A DNA stretch of 64,000 nt, from NCBI RefSeq assembly GCF_022554085.1, contig NZ_JAKFYR010000006.1:65484-129483 (forward strand), in the 5' to 3' direction. Made by a program: the position numbers and the translations under genes. The notes below the pieces were generated by a model. That model was not told the origin of the DNA. It worked only from the letters and a program-made list of their open reading frames with translations, and did not search any database. Positions 34,717 to 43,867 of the stretch are shown in pieces (positions within the stretch are counted from its first letter, which is position 1; the number at the start of each line of letters is the position of its first letter). Source of the DNA: Rhodococcus sp. CH91 (GTDB lineage: Bacteria > Actinomycetota > Actinomycetes > Mycobacteriales > Mycobacteriaceae).

Positions 34717-34995
34717 TCAGTCGGTGCTGTCGATCTCCGTGACCACGACGGTCCGGCGGATCTGCAGCAGCAGCCGTTCCCGCAGTCCCTCCGGTGCGTG
34801 TTCGCCTCCGCACTTGCGTCCGAGCAGCGACTTGATCTTCTCTTCGATGCCGTAGGCCTCGAGACACGTACCGCACTCGTCGAGGTGCCGTTGCAGCTTG
34901 GCCCGGGAGCCCGCGTCGCACTCGGAATCGAGCAGCAGGTAGACGTCCGCGATCACTGCCGAGCAGTCGAGTCGATCGACATCCGGTTCGCTCAC
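34717..34995 (-). CDS. rshA: Anti-sigma factor RshA/RsrA-like (mycothiol system)
   Basis: A 92-residue zinc-binding anti-sigma factor. The ZAS motif is H37-x3-C41-x2-C44 with C11 as the further cysteine. Oxidation forms a disulfide, releasing SigH. GTG 34995 overlaps the sigH stop by four bases, giving one transcription unit with sigH. It is the redox switch for thiol stress genes. Confidence 0.94.
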   Translation of the reverse strand: MSEPDVDRLDCSAVIADVYLLLDSECDAGSRAKLQRHLDECGTCLEAYGIEEKIKSLLGRKCGGEHAPEGLRERLLLQIRRTVVVTEIDSTD

Positions 34996-35735
34996 TGCTC
35001 TGCTCCCTTTCCGCTCTCGGTCGAATCCGATGTTCCGGTCGCGGCGTCGACCGCCGCGCCCCGGGCGAAACCCCGCTCGCGCGCGACATCGGCCAGCAGG
35101 CCGCGCAACTGCTTGCGCCCCCGGTGCAGTCGCGACATCACCGTGCCGATGGGCGTCCCCATGATCTCCGCGATCTCCTTGTAGGGGAACCCTTCGACAT
35201 CGGCGTAGTAGACGGCCATGCGGAACTCCTCGGGGAGCTCCTGCAGGGCGGCCTTGATGTCGTCGTCCGGCAGCGCGTCGAGCGCCTCGACCTCCGCCGA
35301 GCGCAGGCCGGTGGACGAATGCTCGGCATTCGCGGCGAGCTGCCAGTCGGTGATCTCGTCGGTCGGATACTGCGCAGGCTGACGTTGCCGTTTGCGATAC
35401 GAGTTGATGTACGTGTTGGTGAGGATCCGGTACATCCACGCCTTGAGGTTGGTGCCCTCCCGGAACGATCGGAACGCGGAGAACGCCTTGATGTACGTCT
35501 CCTGTACGAGATCCTCGGCGTCGGAGGGGTTGCGGGTCATCCGCAGCGCAGCTCCGTAGAGCTGGTCGAGCAACGGAAGCGCATCCCGCTCGAACCGCTC
35601 GGTCAGTTCTTCGACAGACTCCTCGACCACACCGATCCCTTCATCGACGTCCGTCGAGAAGGCTACCGGTAGGGAGGCGTCCCGATCGCGGGGACGCCGG
35701 ACCGAGTCCGGTCGAGGCGGGCTCAGCACTGCCAC
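34992..35735 (-). CDS. sigH: RNA polymerase sigma factor SigH/SigR-like
   Basis: A 247-residue ECF sigma factor. Region 2 ([29 protein letters not shown] ...[20 protein letters not shown]) and region 4 ([44 protein letters not shown]) are both complete. It controls disulfide/heat-stress genes and its own promoter (GGGAAC and GTT at 35789-35815). ATG 35735 is about 30 residues longer than M. tuberculosis SigH at the N-terminus. RshA follows with a four-base overlap. Confidence 0.95.
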   Translation of the reverse strand: MAVLSPPRPDSVRRPRDRDASLPVAFSTDVDEGIGVVEESVEELTERFERDALPLLDQLYGAALRMTRNPSDAEDLVQETYIKAFSAFRSFREGTNLKAWMYRILTNTYINSYRKRQRQPAQYPTDEITDWQLAANAEHSSTGLRSAEVEALDALPDDDIKAALQELPEEFRMAVYYADVEGFPYKEIAEIMGTPIGTVMSRLHRGRKQLRGLLADVARERGFARGAAVDAATGTSDSTESGKGAEQ

Positions 35736-35788
35736 GAATTCTCCGATCGTCGGGTGCGGGCGACCTGTGGAGCCACCCGCCGGAATTC

Positions 35789-35815
35789 AACGCCGCACCC
35801 GTGGTACTTGTTCCC
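35789..35815 (-). promoter_or_regulatory. SigH/SigR-type autoregulatory promoter of sigH-rshA
   Basis: On the minus strand, GGGAAC (35810-35815) and GTT (35789-35791) lie 18 bases apart, the SigR/SigH consensus GGAA(T/C)-N18-GTT. The expected start is near 35782, about 47 bases before the sigH ATG. This indicates positive autoregulation. Confidence 0.8.
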
Positions 35816-35841
35816 GGCACCGGGTTGCCTAGAGTGATCCG

Positions 35842-36339
35842 ATGGCTTCGACGTCCACTCCCGCGACCGTTCTGCTCCGGCGCGAGAAGGTCGCGCATCG
35901 GGTGCACGAATACGAGCACGACCCCAGAGCCGCCTCCTTCGGTGCCGAGGCGGTGGAGGAACTCGGGGCGCGTCTCGGTGTCCTGCCCGACCAGATCTTC
36001 AAGACGCTCGTCGTCTCGCTGACGGACGGCTCTCTCGCGGTCGCGGTGATCCCGGTGCCGGCGACCCTGTCCCTCAAGGCCGTGGCGGGTGCGCTGGGGG
36101 GCGGCAAGGCCACGATGGCGGAGCGCGCCGCTGCCGAGCGGGCGACCGGATACGTTCTCGGCGGCATCTCTCCGCTCGGACAGCGCAAGCATCTGCGCAC
36201 CGTCGTCGACGCGTCCGCCGAGCGGTGGGATCGCATGCTGTGCAGCGCGGGACGGCGCGGACTCGAGATCGACCTGGATCCCCGCGACTTGATCCGGCTC
36301 ACCGATGCCGTCGTCGCGCCCATCACGGCCGGACGCTGA
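35842..36339 (+). CDS. ybaK: YbaK/EbsC-type aminoacyl-tRNA deacylase
   Basis: A 165-residue YbaK-fold protein. PDQIFKTLVV carries the conserved lysine of the active site, and YVLGGISPLGQRKHLRTVVD is the family's central motif. Cys-tRNA(Pro) deacylase is the usual role, clearing mischarged tRNA. It is transcribed divergently from sigH, with its start 27 bases from the sigH -35 element. Counterpart: Rv3224A/B, split in M. tuberculosis. Confidence 0.92.
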   Translation: MASTSTPATVLLRREKVAHRVHEYEHDPRAASFGAEAVEELGARLGVLPDQIFKTLVVSLTDGSLAVAVIPVPATLSLKAVAGALGGGKATMAERAAAERATGYVLGGISPLGQRKHLRTVVDASAERWDRMLCSAGRRGLEIDLDPRDLIRLTDAVVAPITAGR

Positions 36340-36345
36340 GCGGCC

Positions 36346-37092
36346 CTACAGCAGCGCCAGCTGGTCGCCCGCACCGTCGTCGGGCACGAGCAGCTCGGGA
36401 CCGTTGTTGCGGATGCTGTTGACCTTCGGGGAAACGCGGCGGATCTCGACGGCCGCGACCGCCTCGGCGCTCGGCACGATCAGATCGGGATGACCGAGAC
36501 TGTCGGGGTCGAGCCAGGCGTCCCATCGGTCGGCCGGAAGGATGAGCGGCATCCGTTCGTGCACGTTGCCGAGTTGTTCGACCGACTGCGCGGTGAGGAT
36601 CGTGGTACTCGACAGCGGCGCCGCCTGCGGGTCACGGGGATCTCGCCACACCGCCCACAGTCCGGCCATGCAGATGCGCGCCCCGTCGGCCCGGGACATG
36701 AAGTACGGCACCTTGCGGGTCCTGCCGTCCGGCGCGGGCTCGACCTGCCATTCGTACCAGCCGTCCATCGGCACGAGGCATCGCCGGTAGCGCAGCGACT
36801 GCGCGAAGCTCGGTTTGGTCGCCACCGATTCGGAGCGCGCATTGATCAACGGCGCGCTCCGACCGACTTCCTCGGCGAACGGTGGGACGAGACCCCAGCG
36901 CATACGGCGGATGCGGCGCCGGGCAGGCCCGTCGGGATCGTCCCGGTCGTGTCGTGCGACCACGGTGAGCACCTCGGTCGTCGGCGCGACGTTGTAGTCG
37001 GGCCCGACACCCTCGTCGCCGGTCTCGTCGAGCGCGTCGAGTTCGACGGCGAGGGTCGCCGGGTCGGCCGTGGAGACATACCTTCCGCACAT
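36346..37092 (-). CDS. SRAP domain protein (YedK/HMCES-like)
   Basis: A 248-residue SRAP protein that forms a covalent thiazolidine cross-link to abasic sites in single-stranded DNA. The required Cys2 is present (MCGRY, start at ATG 37092, removing upstream shadow). The catalytic glutamate appears in WYEWQ and the histidine in [11 protein letters not shown]. Family members shield replication forks. Counterpart: Rv3226c. Confidence 0.94.
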   Translation of the reverse strand: MCGRYVSTADPATLAVELDALDETGDEGVGPDYNVAPTTEVLTVVARHDRDDPDGPARRRIRRMRWGLVPPFAEEVGRSAPLINARSESVATKPSFAQSLRYRRCLVPMDGWYEWQVEPAPDGRTRKVPYFMSRADGARICMAGLWAVWRDPRDPQAAPLSSTTILTAQSVEQLGNVHERMPLILPADRWDAWLDPDSLGHPDLIVPSAEAVAAVEIRRVSPKVNSIRNNGPELLVPDDGAGDQLALL

Positions 37093-37200
37093 GCCGCCAG
37101 TGTGCACCGCCCGGACCACAGGGCGGTCGGGAGGCACGGTCGAGCAGGAGCACGGTGGGCGAGGATGCCCGCACGGAGCCGGATGGGCGAAGATGGTCGG

Positions 37201-38469
37201 GTGAGTCTGTGGAGAGCACCCCGTGCCGTGTCCCCGGTCCGAGCGTCGGTGACGCTGCCGGGATCGAAGTCGATCACCAACCGGGCCCTGATCCTGGCCG
37301 CACTCGCCGACGGCCCGTCCCGCCTGACCGGCGCGCTGCGCAGCCGCGACACCGACCTGATGATCGGGGCACTGCGCACCCTGGGCACGACGGTCGTCGA
37401 ACAGGACGGCGGGACCACGCTCGACGTGACACCCGGGCCGCTGCGAGGCGGTGACGTGGCATGCGGGCTCGCCGGCACGGTCATGCGGTTCGTTCCTCCG
37501 CTGGCCGCGCTCGCCGACGGCGACGTCCGTTTCGACGGTGACGAACAGGCCCGGGTACGCCCGATGAGCACCGTGCTCGACGCCCTGCGCGCACTCGGCG
37601 CCGACATCGACGGCGACCGGCTTCCGTTCACCGTCCACGGCCGCGGCAGGGTGCCCGGCGGAGCGGTCACGATCGATGCGTCGGCCTCGTCGCAGTTCGT
37701 CTCGGGCCTGCTGCTCTCGGGGGCCGCATTCGACGAGGGTGTGCTCGTCCGCCACGCGGGCGAACCGGTGCCGTCCATGCCGCACATCGACATGACGGTC
37801 GACATGCTCGGTGCGGCCGGGGTGGTGGTGGACACCTCGGAGCCGGACACCTGGCGGGTGCCGCCGTCGACGATCAAGGCTCTGGACGTGACCGTCGAAC
37901 CCGACCTGTCGAACGCCACACCCTTCCTCGCTGCCGCAGCGGTGACCGGAGGCGCGGTGTCGGTACCACTGTGGCCCGAGACCACGACCCAGGCCGGCGA
38001 CGCGATCCGCGGCATCCTCGAACGGATGGGTGCCGAGGTGTCGTGGTCCGGCGGCACACTCACGGTGCGCGGGCCGGAACAGCTCGTGGGGATCGACGTG
38101 GACCTGCACGATGTCGGTGAGCTCACCCCGACCGTCGCGGCACTCGCGGCACTCGCGTCCTCGCCCTCGCAGTTGCGGGGTATCGCGCATCTGCGCGGCC
38201 ACGAGACGGACCGGCTGGCCGCCCTCGCCACGGAGATCGGCCGGCTCGGCGGCTCGGTCTCGGAGACCGAGGACGGGCTGCGCATCGAACCGGCGGCCCT
38301 GCACGGCGGTGTGTGGCATTCCTATGCCGATCACCGGATGGCGACGGCCGGGGCGATCCTCGGACTGGTCGTCGACGGGGTGGAGGTCGAGGACATCGGC
38401 ACCACCGCCAAGACACTCCCCGGCTTCGAGACACTGTGGGAGTCGCTGCTCACCGGGAGCGAGTCCTGA
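37201..38469 (+). CDS. aroA: 3-phosphoshikimate 1-carboxyvinyltransferase (EPSP synthase)
   Basis: A 422-residue EPSP synthase. [20 protein letters not shown] is the shikimate phosphate-binding N-terminus, GLAGTVMRF the PEP-binding NxGT-like motif, [15 protein letters not shown] the central region, and HESDRL-like [10 protein letters not shown] is present. It transfers enolpyruvate from PEP to shikimate-3-phosphate in aromatic amino acid biosynthesis. Start is GTG 37201, ATG 37183 possible. The stop overlaps the next gene. Counterpart: Rv3227. Confidence 0.95.
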   Translation: MSLWRAPRAVSPVRASVTLPGSKSITNRALILAALADGPSRLTGALRSRDTDLMIGALRTLGTTVVEQDGGTTLDVTPGPLRGGDVACGLAGTVMRFVPPLAALADGDVRFDGDEQARVRPMSTVLDALRALGADIDGDRLPFTVHGRGRVPGGAVTIDASASSQFVSGLLLSGAAFDEGVLVRHAGEPVPSMPHIDMTVDMLGAAGVVVDTSEPDTWRVPPSTIKALDVTVEPDLSNATPFLAAAAVTGGAVSVPLWPETTTQAGDAIRGILERMGAEVSWSGGTLTVRGPEQLVGIDVDLHDVGELTPTVAALAALASSPSQLRGIAHLRGHETDRLAALATEIGRLGGSVSETEDGLRIEPAALHGGVWHSYADHRMATAGAILGLVVDGVEVEDIGTTAKTLPGFETLWESLLTGSES

Positions 38470-39455
38470 GGCGGCGCGAGTACGACGAGTCCGACGTCCG
38501 GGTCCGTCCCGGACGCGGCTCGCGCCCGCGTACGAAGGACCGTCCCGCCCACCGCGACGCGGAGGAAGGCATGGTCGTCTCGGTCGACCGGGGCCGGTGG
38601 GGGGTGGCGCTCGCGGGTGATCCGGATCGGATCGTCACGGCCATGCGCGCACGGGAACTCGGCCGGACGCCGATCGTCGTCGGCGACAGCGTCGGCGTCG
38701 TCGGCGACCTCTCCGGCCGGCCCGACACGCTCGCGCGCATCGTGCGGGTCGAGGAGCGCAGTACCGTCCTGCGCCGGACCGCCGACGACACCGATCCGTT
38801 CGAGCGGGTCGTCGTCGCGAACGCGGAGCAGTTGCTCATCGTCGTGGCACTGGCCGATCCCCCGCCCCGGACCGGGCTCGTCGAACGCGCCCTCGTCGCC
38901 GCCTACGCGGGCGGCCTGAGACCCATGCTGGGGCTGACCAAGAGCGATCTCGCCGATTCCGACGAGTTCGCCGCGCACTTCGCCGATCTCGACATCCCGG
39001 TTCTCCTCGTGGGGCAGGGCGACGACCTCGCCGAACTGACCGATCGGCTCTCCGGCCGGGTGACGGCGCTGATCGGTCACTCGGGGGTCGGCAAGTCGAC
39101 GCTCGTGAACCGGCTCGTCCCCGACGCCGACCGCGCGACGGGCGAGGTCTCGGGCGTGGGCAAGGGCCGCCACACCTCGACGCAGTCGCTGGCCCTGTAC
39201 CTTCCCGGCGGCGGATGGGTCGTCGACACACCGGGGATCCGGTCGTTCGGACTCGCGCACATCGGGCCCGACGACGTCGTCGCGGCCTTCGCGGATCTGT
39301 CCGAGGCGGTGGAGAACTGCCCGCGCGGCTGTACCCATCTCGGGCCGCCGGCCGACCCGGAATGCGCGTTCGACTCCCTCGAGGGCAAGTCGCTGCGCCG
39401 GGCCACGGCCGTCCGCGAACTGCTCACCGCCCTGGCCTCCAACGACTCCTGGTGA
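38466..39455 (+). CDS. rsgA: Ribosome small subunit-dependent GTPase RsgA
   Basis: A 329-residue circularly permuted GTPase for late 30S assembly. Order is OB-fold, G4 (GLTKSDLAD), G1 ([14 protein letters not shown]), G3 ([10 protein letters not shown]), then the C-terminal zinc finger ([16 protein letters not shown]). A CTG at 38466 overlaps the aroA TGA (CTGA). It restores the N-terminus [21 protein letters not shown] as in M. tuberculosis, which ATG 38571 (with GGAGGAAGG) would drop. Start not proven. Confidence 0.92.
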   Translation: MRRREYDESDVRVRPGRGSRPRTKDRPAHRDAEEGMVVSVDRGRWGVALAGDPDRIVTAMRARELGRTPIVVGDSVGVVGDLSGRPDTLARIVRVEERSTVLRRTADDTDPFERVVVANAEQLLIVVALADPPPRTGLVERALVAAYAGGLRPMLGLTKSDLADSDEFAAHFADLDIPVLLVGQGDDLAELTDRLSGRVTALIGHSGVGKSTLVNRLVPDADRATGEVSGVGKGRHTSTQSLALYLPGGGWVVDTPGIRSFGLAHIGPDDVVAAFADLSEAVENCPRGCTHLGPPADPECAFDSLEGKSLRRATAVRELLTALASNDSW

Positions 39456-39464
39456 TCGAACGAG

Positions 39465-39498
39465 CGAACCCCGGCGCCGTGAGCGGTGCCGGGGTTCG
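39465..39498. terminator. Bidirectional hairpin between rsgA and the desaturase
   Basis: 15-bp arms beginning CGAACCCCGG with loop TGAG and one G-U pair, nine bases after the rsgA stop and 15 bases after the desaturase stop on the other strand. Confidence 0.75.
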
Positions 39499-39513
39499 TT
39501 CTCGTGCCTGTCG

Positions 39514-40749
39514 TCAGCGCATTCCGAGCGCGCGACGGATGAAGCCGCGCTTACGGGTCTTCTCGATGGTGGTGGCCAGACCCATACGGCGACCGGTCTG
39601 CGGATCGACAACGGGGGCACCGCCGAAACCACGCTCGGAGGCGGTCTCCGGAGCCGCGTCGCGGTCGTCCTTGAGGTACTTGTCGGGCAGCGACAGCTTC
39701 GCGATCGTGCGCCAGGACTTCCAGTACTGCACGGCGAGCGGGCCTGTCGTGTACGGCAGGTCGTACTTCTCGCAGAGCTGGCGCACGCGCACCGCGATCT
39801 CGGCATACCGGTTGGACGGCAGATCCGGGTAGATGTGGTGTTCGATCTGGTAGCTCAGGTTGCCCGTCATGAAGTCCATGACCTTGCCACCCGAGATGTT
39901 GGCCGAACCGAGCATCTGCCGCAGATACCACTCGGCGCGCGTCTCGTTCTCGATGTCCTGCTTCGTGAACTTCTCCGCGCCGTCCGGGAAGTGTCCGCAG
40001 AAGATCACGGCATTGGTCCAGATGTTGCGCACGAAGTTCGCGGTGGCGTTCGCCTTCATCGTGGACTTCCACGACCGGCCCGTCAGTGCCGGATAGATCA
40101 CGTAGTCCTTGAGATGCTGCTTGCCGAGTTTGGCGAGCACCTCCTTGCCGCGCGCCTTGGTCAGCTCACGGTCGTCGCGGCCCTGGACGACCTTGCCGAG
40201 CTCGAGCAGCTGGATGGCGATGCCGTACTGGAACAACGCCGCGAGAATCGCGTTGTAGGCCACGTTGCCGAGATAGAACGGCTTCCATCGCTGGTCGCGG
40301 GTGACGCGGAGCAGGCCGTATCCCACATCGTCGTCCATGCCGAGGATGTTGGTGTACTTGTGGTGCAGGTAGTTGTGGGTGATCTTCCAGTGCGCCGACG
40401 GATCGACGTTGTCCCACTCCCAGTTCGCCGAGTGGACCTCGGGGTCGTTCATCCAGTCCCACTGCCCGTGCATCACGTTGTGCCCGAGCTCCATGTTCTC
40501 GATGATCTTCGACAGGGAGAGCATGCCGGTGCCGAGCAGCCACAGCGGGCGCTTGTGCGAACCGAGCAGGACCAGACGTCCACCGATCTCGAGGCCGCGC
40601 TGCAACCGGATCGTGTTGCGGACGTAGCGCGCGTCGCGCTCGCCGCGCGATTCCTCGATATCGCGCCGGATGGCGTCGAGTTCGCGGCCGATGGCCTCGA
40701 CGTCCGCCTCCGTCAGGTGCGCGTACTCCTTGACATCCGATATCGCCAT
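39514..40749 (-). CDS. Membrane fatty-acid/acyl-CoA desaturase (DesA3-like)
   Basis: A 411-residue integral membrane desaturase. The histidine boxes HNVMH (90-94), HNYLHH (125-130) and QIEHH near residue 300 coordinate the di-iron site. DesA3 (Rv3229c) is the counterpart, a stearoyl-CoA Delta9-desaturase that takes electrons from the adjacent ferredoxin-reductase protein. ATG 40749 follows a 20-bp operator-like motif at 40766-40785. It is the closer paralogue of the gene at 40811. Chain-length specificity is unknown. Confidence 0.93.
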   Translation of the reverse strand: MAISDVKEYAHLTEADVEAIGRELDAIRRDIEESRGERDARYVRNTIRLQRGLEIGGRLVLLGSHKRPLWLLGTGMLSLSKIIENMELGHNVMHGQWDWMNDPEVHSANWEWDNVDPSAHWKITHNYLHHKYTNILGMDDDVGYGLLRVTRDQRWKPFYLGNVAYNAILAALFQYGIAIQLLELGKVVQGRDDRELTKARGKEVLAKLGKQHLKDYVIYPALTGRSWKSTMKANATANFVRNIWTNAVIFCGHFPDGAEKFTKQDIENETRAEWYLRQMLGSANISGGKVMDFMTGNLSYQIEHHIYPDLPSNRYAEIAVRVRQLCEKYDLPYTTGPLAVQYWKSWRTIAKLSLPDKYLKDDRDAAPETASERGFGGAPVVDPQTGRRMGLATTIEKTRKRGFIRRALGMR

Positions 40750-40765
40750 GCGCCTACCCTACCGT

Positions 40766-40785
40766 AAGTTACGGCTCCGTAGGTT
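40766..40785. promoter_or_regulatory. Operator-like 20-bp motif, copy 1
   Basis: It reads AAGTTACGG then CTCCGTAGGTT, 17 bases before the desaturase start. Two near copies lie before the reductase at 43279 and 43304. The core TTACG-N4-CGTAG is a dyad with one mismatch, suggesting a dimeric repressor, perhaps TetR type. Confidence 0.6.
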
Positions 40786-40810
40786 CCCCGATTTCGCGGT
40801 ATGGCGCGAA

Positions 40811-42097
40811 TCACACCGCGGCCGGAAGGCCCGTACGCTTCGATTCCCTGCGGCGACGCCGACGCTCTGCTACGGCCTGCTCCGCGTGGACCCGCATCGC
40901 CGTGAGCAGGCCTCGGCGGCGGCCGGTGGACGCCTCCGTCACAACGCCGTTCGCAGCCGCGCGATACGCCTCGAACTTGCGCTCGGACGAGGTCTCGGGA
41001 GCGTCGTCGGAGGACGCCTTCAGGAACCGGTCGGGCAGCGCGAGCTTGTGGATCGTGCGCAGGGCGAGGAAGTACTGCCGGGCGAGCGAGCCGGTGGTGT
41101 ACGGCAGGTCGTACTTCCCGCACAGCGCGCGCACACGCGCGGCGATCTCCGGATAGCGATTGCTCGGCAGGTCGGGGAACAGGTGATGCTCGATCTGGTA
41201 ACTGAGATTGCCGGTGAGGAAATCCATCACGCGTCCACCGGAAATGTTCGCACTGCCGAGCAACTGACGCAGATACCACTCGCCTCGCGTCTCGTTCTCG
41301 TAGTGCTCGACGGTGAATTTCTCTGCGCCGTCGGGAAAGTGGCCGCAGAAGATCACCAGATACGCCCAGATGTTGCGCACCACGTTCGCGGTGAGATTCG
41401 CCGACAACGTGCTCCGCCAGGCCGGACCGGTGAGAGCCGGGAAGAACACCAGATCCTTGACGAGCTGACGGCCGGCCTTCGCGGCGAACTCCTTGTTGGG
41501 TCCCGAATTCCATTGCGCCGGAGGAACACCCTCGGAGTCCTTCTCGGCCGAGAGGTCGTGCAGCGCGATACCCCACTCGAAGGTCAGCGCGAGCACGATG
41601 TTGGCGATCGGCTGCGCGAGATTGCGTGGGCGCCACTTCTCGTCGCGCGTCATACGCAGGATGCCGAATCCCACATCCTCGTCCATACCCACGATGTTGG
41701 TGTAGGTGTGGTGCGCGTAATTGTGTGCGCGCTTCCAGTGTCCCGACGGTCCCGTCTGATCCCACTCCCACGACGTGGAGTGGATCTCCGGGTCGTTCAT
41801 CCAATCCCACTGCCCGTGCATCACATTGTGCCCGAGCTCCATGTTCTCGATGATCTTCGCGAGCGACAGCGCGGCGGTACCCACGAGCCAGCGTGACCGC
41901 CGTCTCGAACCGAACAGTACGGTCCGTCCGACGACCTCCAGAACACGTTGGAGGCGGATGACGGAATGGATGTAACGAGCGTCACGCGGGCCGCGCGAGT
42001 TCTCCACATCCCGTCGAATGGAGTCGAATTCGTTTGCCAGGGCAACGATGTCGGCTTCGGTCAGATGAGAGAACGCACGGATGTCGGTGATTGCCAA
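40811..42097 (-). CDS. Second acyl desaturase paralogue
   Basis: A 428-residue paralogue of the preceding desaturase, with the same three histidine boxes (HNVMH, HNYAHH and QIEHH). It has a longer C-terminal tail that is Arg rich. Pairing with its own reductase, 30 bases upstream, suggests that it shares electrons with it. Tandem duplication is likely. Substrate specificity probably differs from its paralogue, given divergence after residue 180, but I cannot tell how. Confidence 0.93.
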   Translation of the reverse strand: MAITDIRAFSHLTEADIVALANEFDSIRRDVENSRGPRDARYIHSVIRLQRVLEVVGRTVLFGSRRRSRWLVGTAALSLAKIIENMELGHNVMHGQWDWMNDPEIHSTSWEWDQTGPSGHWKRAHNYAHHTYTNIVGMDEDVGFGILRMTRDEKWRPRNLAQPIANIVLALTFEWGIALHDLSAEKDSEGVPPAQWNSGPNKEFAAKAGRQLVKDLVFFPALTGPAWRSTLSANLTANVVRNIWAYLVIFCGHFPDGAEKFTVEHYENETRGEWYLRQLLGSANISGGRVMDFLTGNLSYQIEHHLFPDLPSNRYPEIAARVRALCGKYDLPYTTGSLARQYFLALRTIHKLALPDRFLKASSDDAPETSSERKFEAYRAAANGVVTEASTGRRRGLLTAMRVHAEQAVAERRRRRRESKRTGLPAAV

Positions 42098-42127
42098 GCG
42101 GGGTCCTTCACAGAGTGCAGTCGGTGT

Positions 42128-43258
42128 CTACACGTCCAGTGTGCAGTCTCCGGCGGCAGCCGAGATGCAGGTCTGGACGCGCTCGCCCTCTGCGTGTTCC
42201 TTGCCGGATCGCAGATCGACGACGTGCCCCTTCTCGAGCGGCACCACACAAGTCTGACAGATTCCCATCCGGCAGCCGAAGGGCATCAGCGCGCCGACGC
42301 TCTCCCCCGCCTCGAGAATGGTCGTGGCACCGTCCACCGTGACCGTCTTCCCGGACTTCGCGAAGGTGATCGTTCCGCCCGATCCGGAGGTGTCGGCGCG
42401 GCTGACGGCGAACCGTTCGAGATGGACACGATCCTCGATGCCCGCTGCGGCCCAGTGCGCCGAGATGTCGTCGAGCATCTGCTGGGGACCACATGCCCAG
42501 GTCTGACGCTCGCGCCAATCGGGACAGACGTCGTCGAGCTCCGACAGGGAGAACTTGCCCTGCTCACGCGTGTGCCGGACGTGCACCCGGTAGGTCTCGT
42601 GCGTCGCGTCGAAGTGCTCGAGTTCGGAACGGAACATGACACGATCCGCCGTCGGTGCGGAATGGAGGTGGACGACATCGGGCAACTCGATCTCGCGCGC
42701 GGCCGCCCGCCGGTCGAGGGTACGCAACATCGACATGATCGGCGTGATACCGCTGCCGGCCGTGAGGAAGAGGACCTTCTCCGGCGGCGGGTCGGGGAGA
42801 ACGAAGTCGCCCTTCGGAGCGGCGAGACGCACGACCGTCCCCTCCGGGACACCGCCGACGAGGTGACTCGACAGGAAGCCCTCGGGCATCGCTTTCACGG
42901 CGATCGAGATGACCTTGTGGTCCCAGGTGGGCGACGAGGTCAGCGAGTAGGACCGCCAGTGCCAGCGACCGTCGATGTGCAGGCCGATACCGATGTACTG
43001 GCCGGGCGCGTATCCGAAGTCGAATCCCCAGCCGGGCCGGATGACGATCGTCGCCGAATCGGGGGTCTCGGACCGGACCGAGACGATCCGCCCGCGCAAC
43101 TCACGGGCCGACCACAACGGATTCACCAGGTGGAGGTAGTCGTCGGGGAGCAGAGGAGTCGTCAACCGGGCCACTGCGCCGCGCAGAACGTTGGAGAGCG
43201 ACCGCTCCCCGGGCGCGACGTGTGCCGCAGGCTTCTCGATCCATTCCTTCAGACCCAT
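42128..43258 (-). CDS. Ferredoxin-NADP reductase-type electron donor for desaturase
   Basis: A 376-residue protein with FAD (RSYSLTSSP), NAD(P)H ([16 protein letters not shown]) and a C-terminal plant-type [2Fe-2S] domain (CRMGICQTC and a final cysteine in VQTCISA). It corresponds to Rv3230c, which delivers electrons to DesA3. ATG 43258 has AAGGAG at the right distance; GTG 43276 is less likely. Two operator-like repeats lie directly upstream. Confidence 0.94.
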   Translation of the reverse strand: MGLKEWIEKPAAHVAPGERSLSNVLRGAVARLTTPLLPDDYLHLVNPLWSARELRGRIVSVRSETPDSATIVIRPGWGFDFGYAPGQYIGIGLHIDGRWHWRSYSLTSSPTWDHKVISIAVKAMPEGFLSSHLVGGVPEGTVVRLAAPKGDFVLPDPPPEKVLFLTAGSGITPIMSMLRTLDRRAAAREIELPDVVHLHSAPTADRVMFRSELEHFDATHETYRVHVRHTREQGKFSLSELDDVCPDWRERQTWACGPQQMLDDISAHWAAAGIEDRVHLERFAVSRADTSGSGGTITFAKSGKTVTVDGATTILEAGESVGALMPFGCRMGICQTCVVPLEKGHVVDLRSGKEHAEGERVQTCISAAAGDCTLDV

Positions 43259-43278
43259 CCGACTCCTTCTCCTCACTC

Positions 43279-43298
43279 AGGTTACGCCCGCGTAGGTT
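43279..43298. promoter_or_regulatory. Operator-like 20-bp motif, copy 2
   Basis: It reads AGGTTACGCC then CGCGTAGGTT, 20 bases before the reductase start. It shares the AxGTTACG and CGTAGGTT ends with copies at 40766 and 43304. Confidence 0.6.
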
Positions 43299-43303
43299 AT
43301 CAG

Positions 43304-43323
43304 AGGTTACGGAAGCGTAGGTT
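43304..43323. promoter_or_regulatory. Operator-like 20-bp motif, copy 3
   Basis: It reads AGGTTACGGA then AGCGTAGGTT and starts 25 bases after copy 2, so the two sites are about two and a half helical turns apart, which would allow cooperative binding. Confidence 0.6.
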
Positions 43324-43354
43324 GAGGCGAGACAGCGCTCACAGCACAGCCGGT

Positions 43355-43864
43355 TCAGAGCAGTTCGAGAAGAAAAGGCAGTTCCTGCGCGGCGTACCAG
43401 GCCAGTTCGTGGTCCTCGGCGTCTCCGAGCACGAACTCGGCTTCCTCGTCGCCCAGGTCCGCCACGTCGACGATCTCACGTGCCCGCGCGATGTCCGTCT
43501 CGGCGTCCTGGAGATCGATGTGCACGGAAGCGACCGCACGCATCGGTACGGGCCCGGCGAGCTTGACGACCGCATCGTCGAGATCCGGACGCGGTTTCAC
43601 CTCGTCGACGTCGGCCGCGATCACCACACGACGGGACGAGAAGGACGGATGGTCGCCCGGCTCCTCCGCTGCGAGAAGCCGCAGCGACGCGCGCGCAGCC
43701 TCGGCCATGGCAACCTCGGCGAGTTCCTCGTCGTCCCCGGCGGTGTACGCCTCCCGCAGGGCGGGGGTCACCGTGAAGGCGGTCCTGCCGACGGCCTCCA
43801 CTTCGTCGTCGGCGACGAGTCTCTGCAACATCGCGAGCGTCGCCGGCACATAGACACGCGTCAC
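43355..43864 (-). CDS. DUF6912-like protein (Rv3231c-like)
   Basis: A 169-residue protein, acidic, starting at GTG 43864 (TRVYVPATLAMLQRLV). It matches Rv3231c in place and size. The body alternates helices and beta strands and ends with an acidic helix (DEEAEFVLGDAEDHELAWYAAQE). No catalytic motif is visible. It is the last gene of the HAD-WS/DGAT unit, three bases after its stop. Confidence 0.82.
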   Translation of the reverse strand: MTRVYVPATLAMLQRLVADDEVEAVGRTAFTVTPALREAYTAGDDEELAEVAMAEAARASLRLLAAEEPGDHPSFSSRRVVIAADVDEVKPRPDLDDAVVKLAGPVPMRAVASVHIDLQDAETDIARAREIVDVADLGDEEAEFVLGDAEDHELAWYAAQELPFLLELL

Positions 43865-43867
43865 TTC

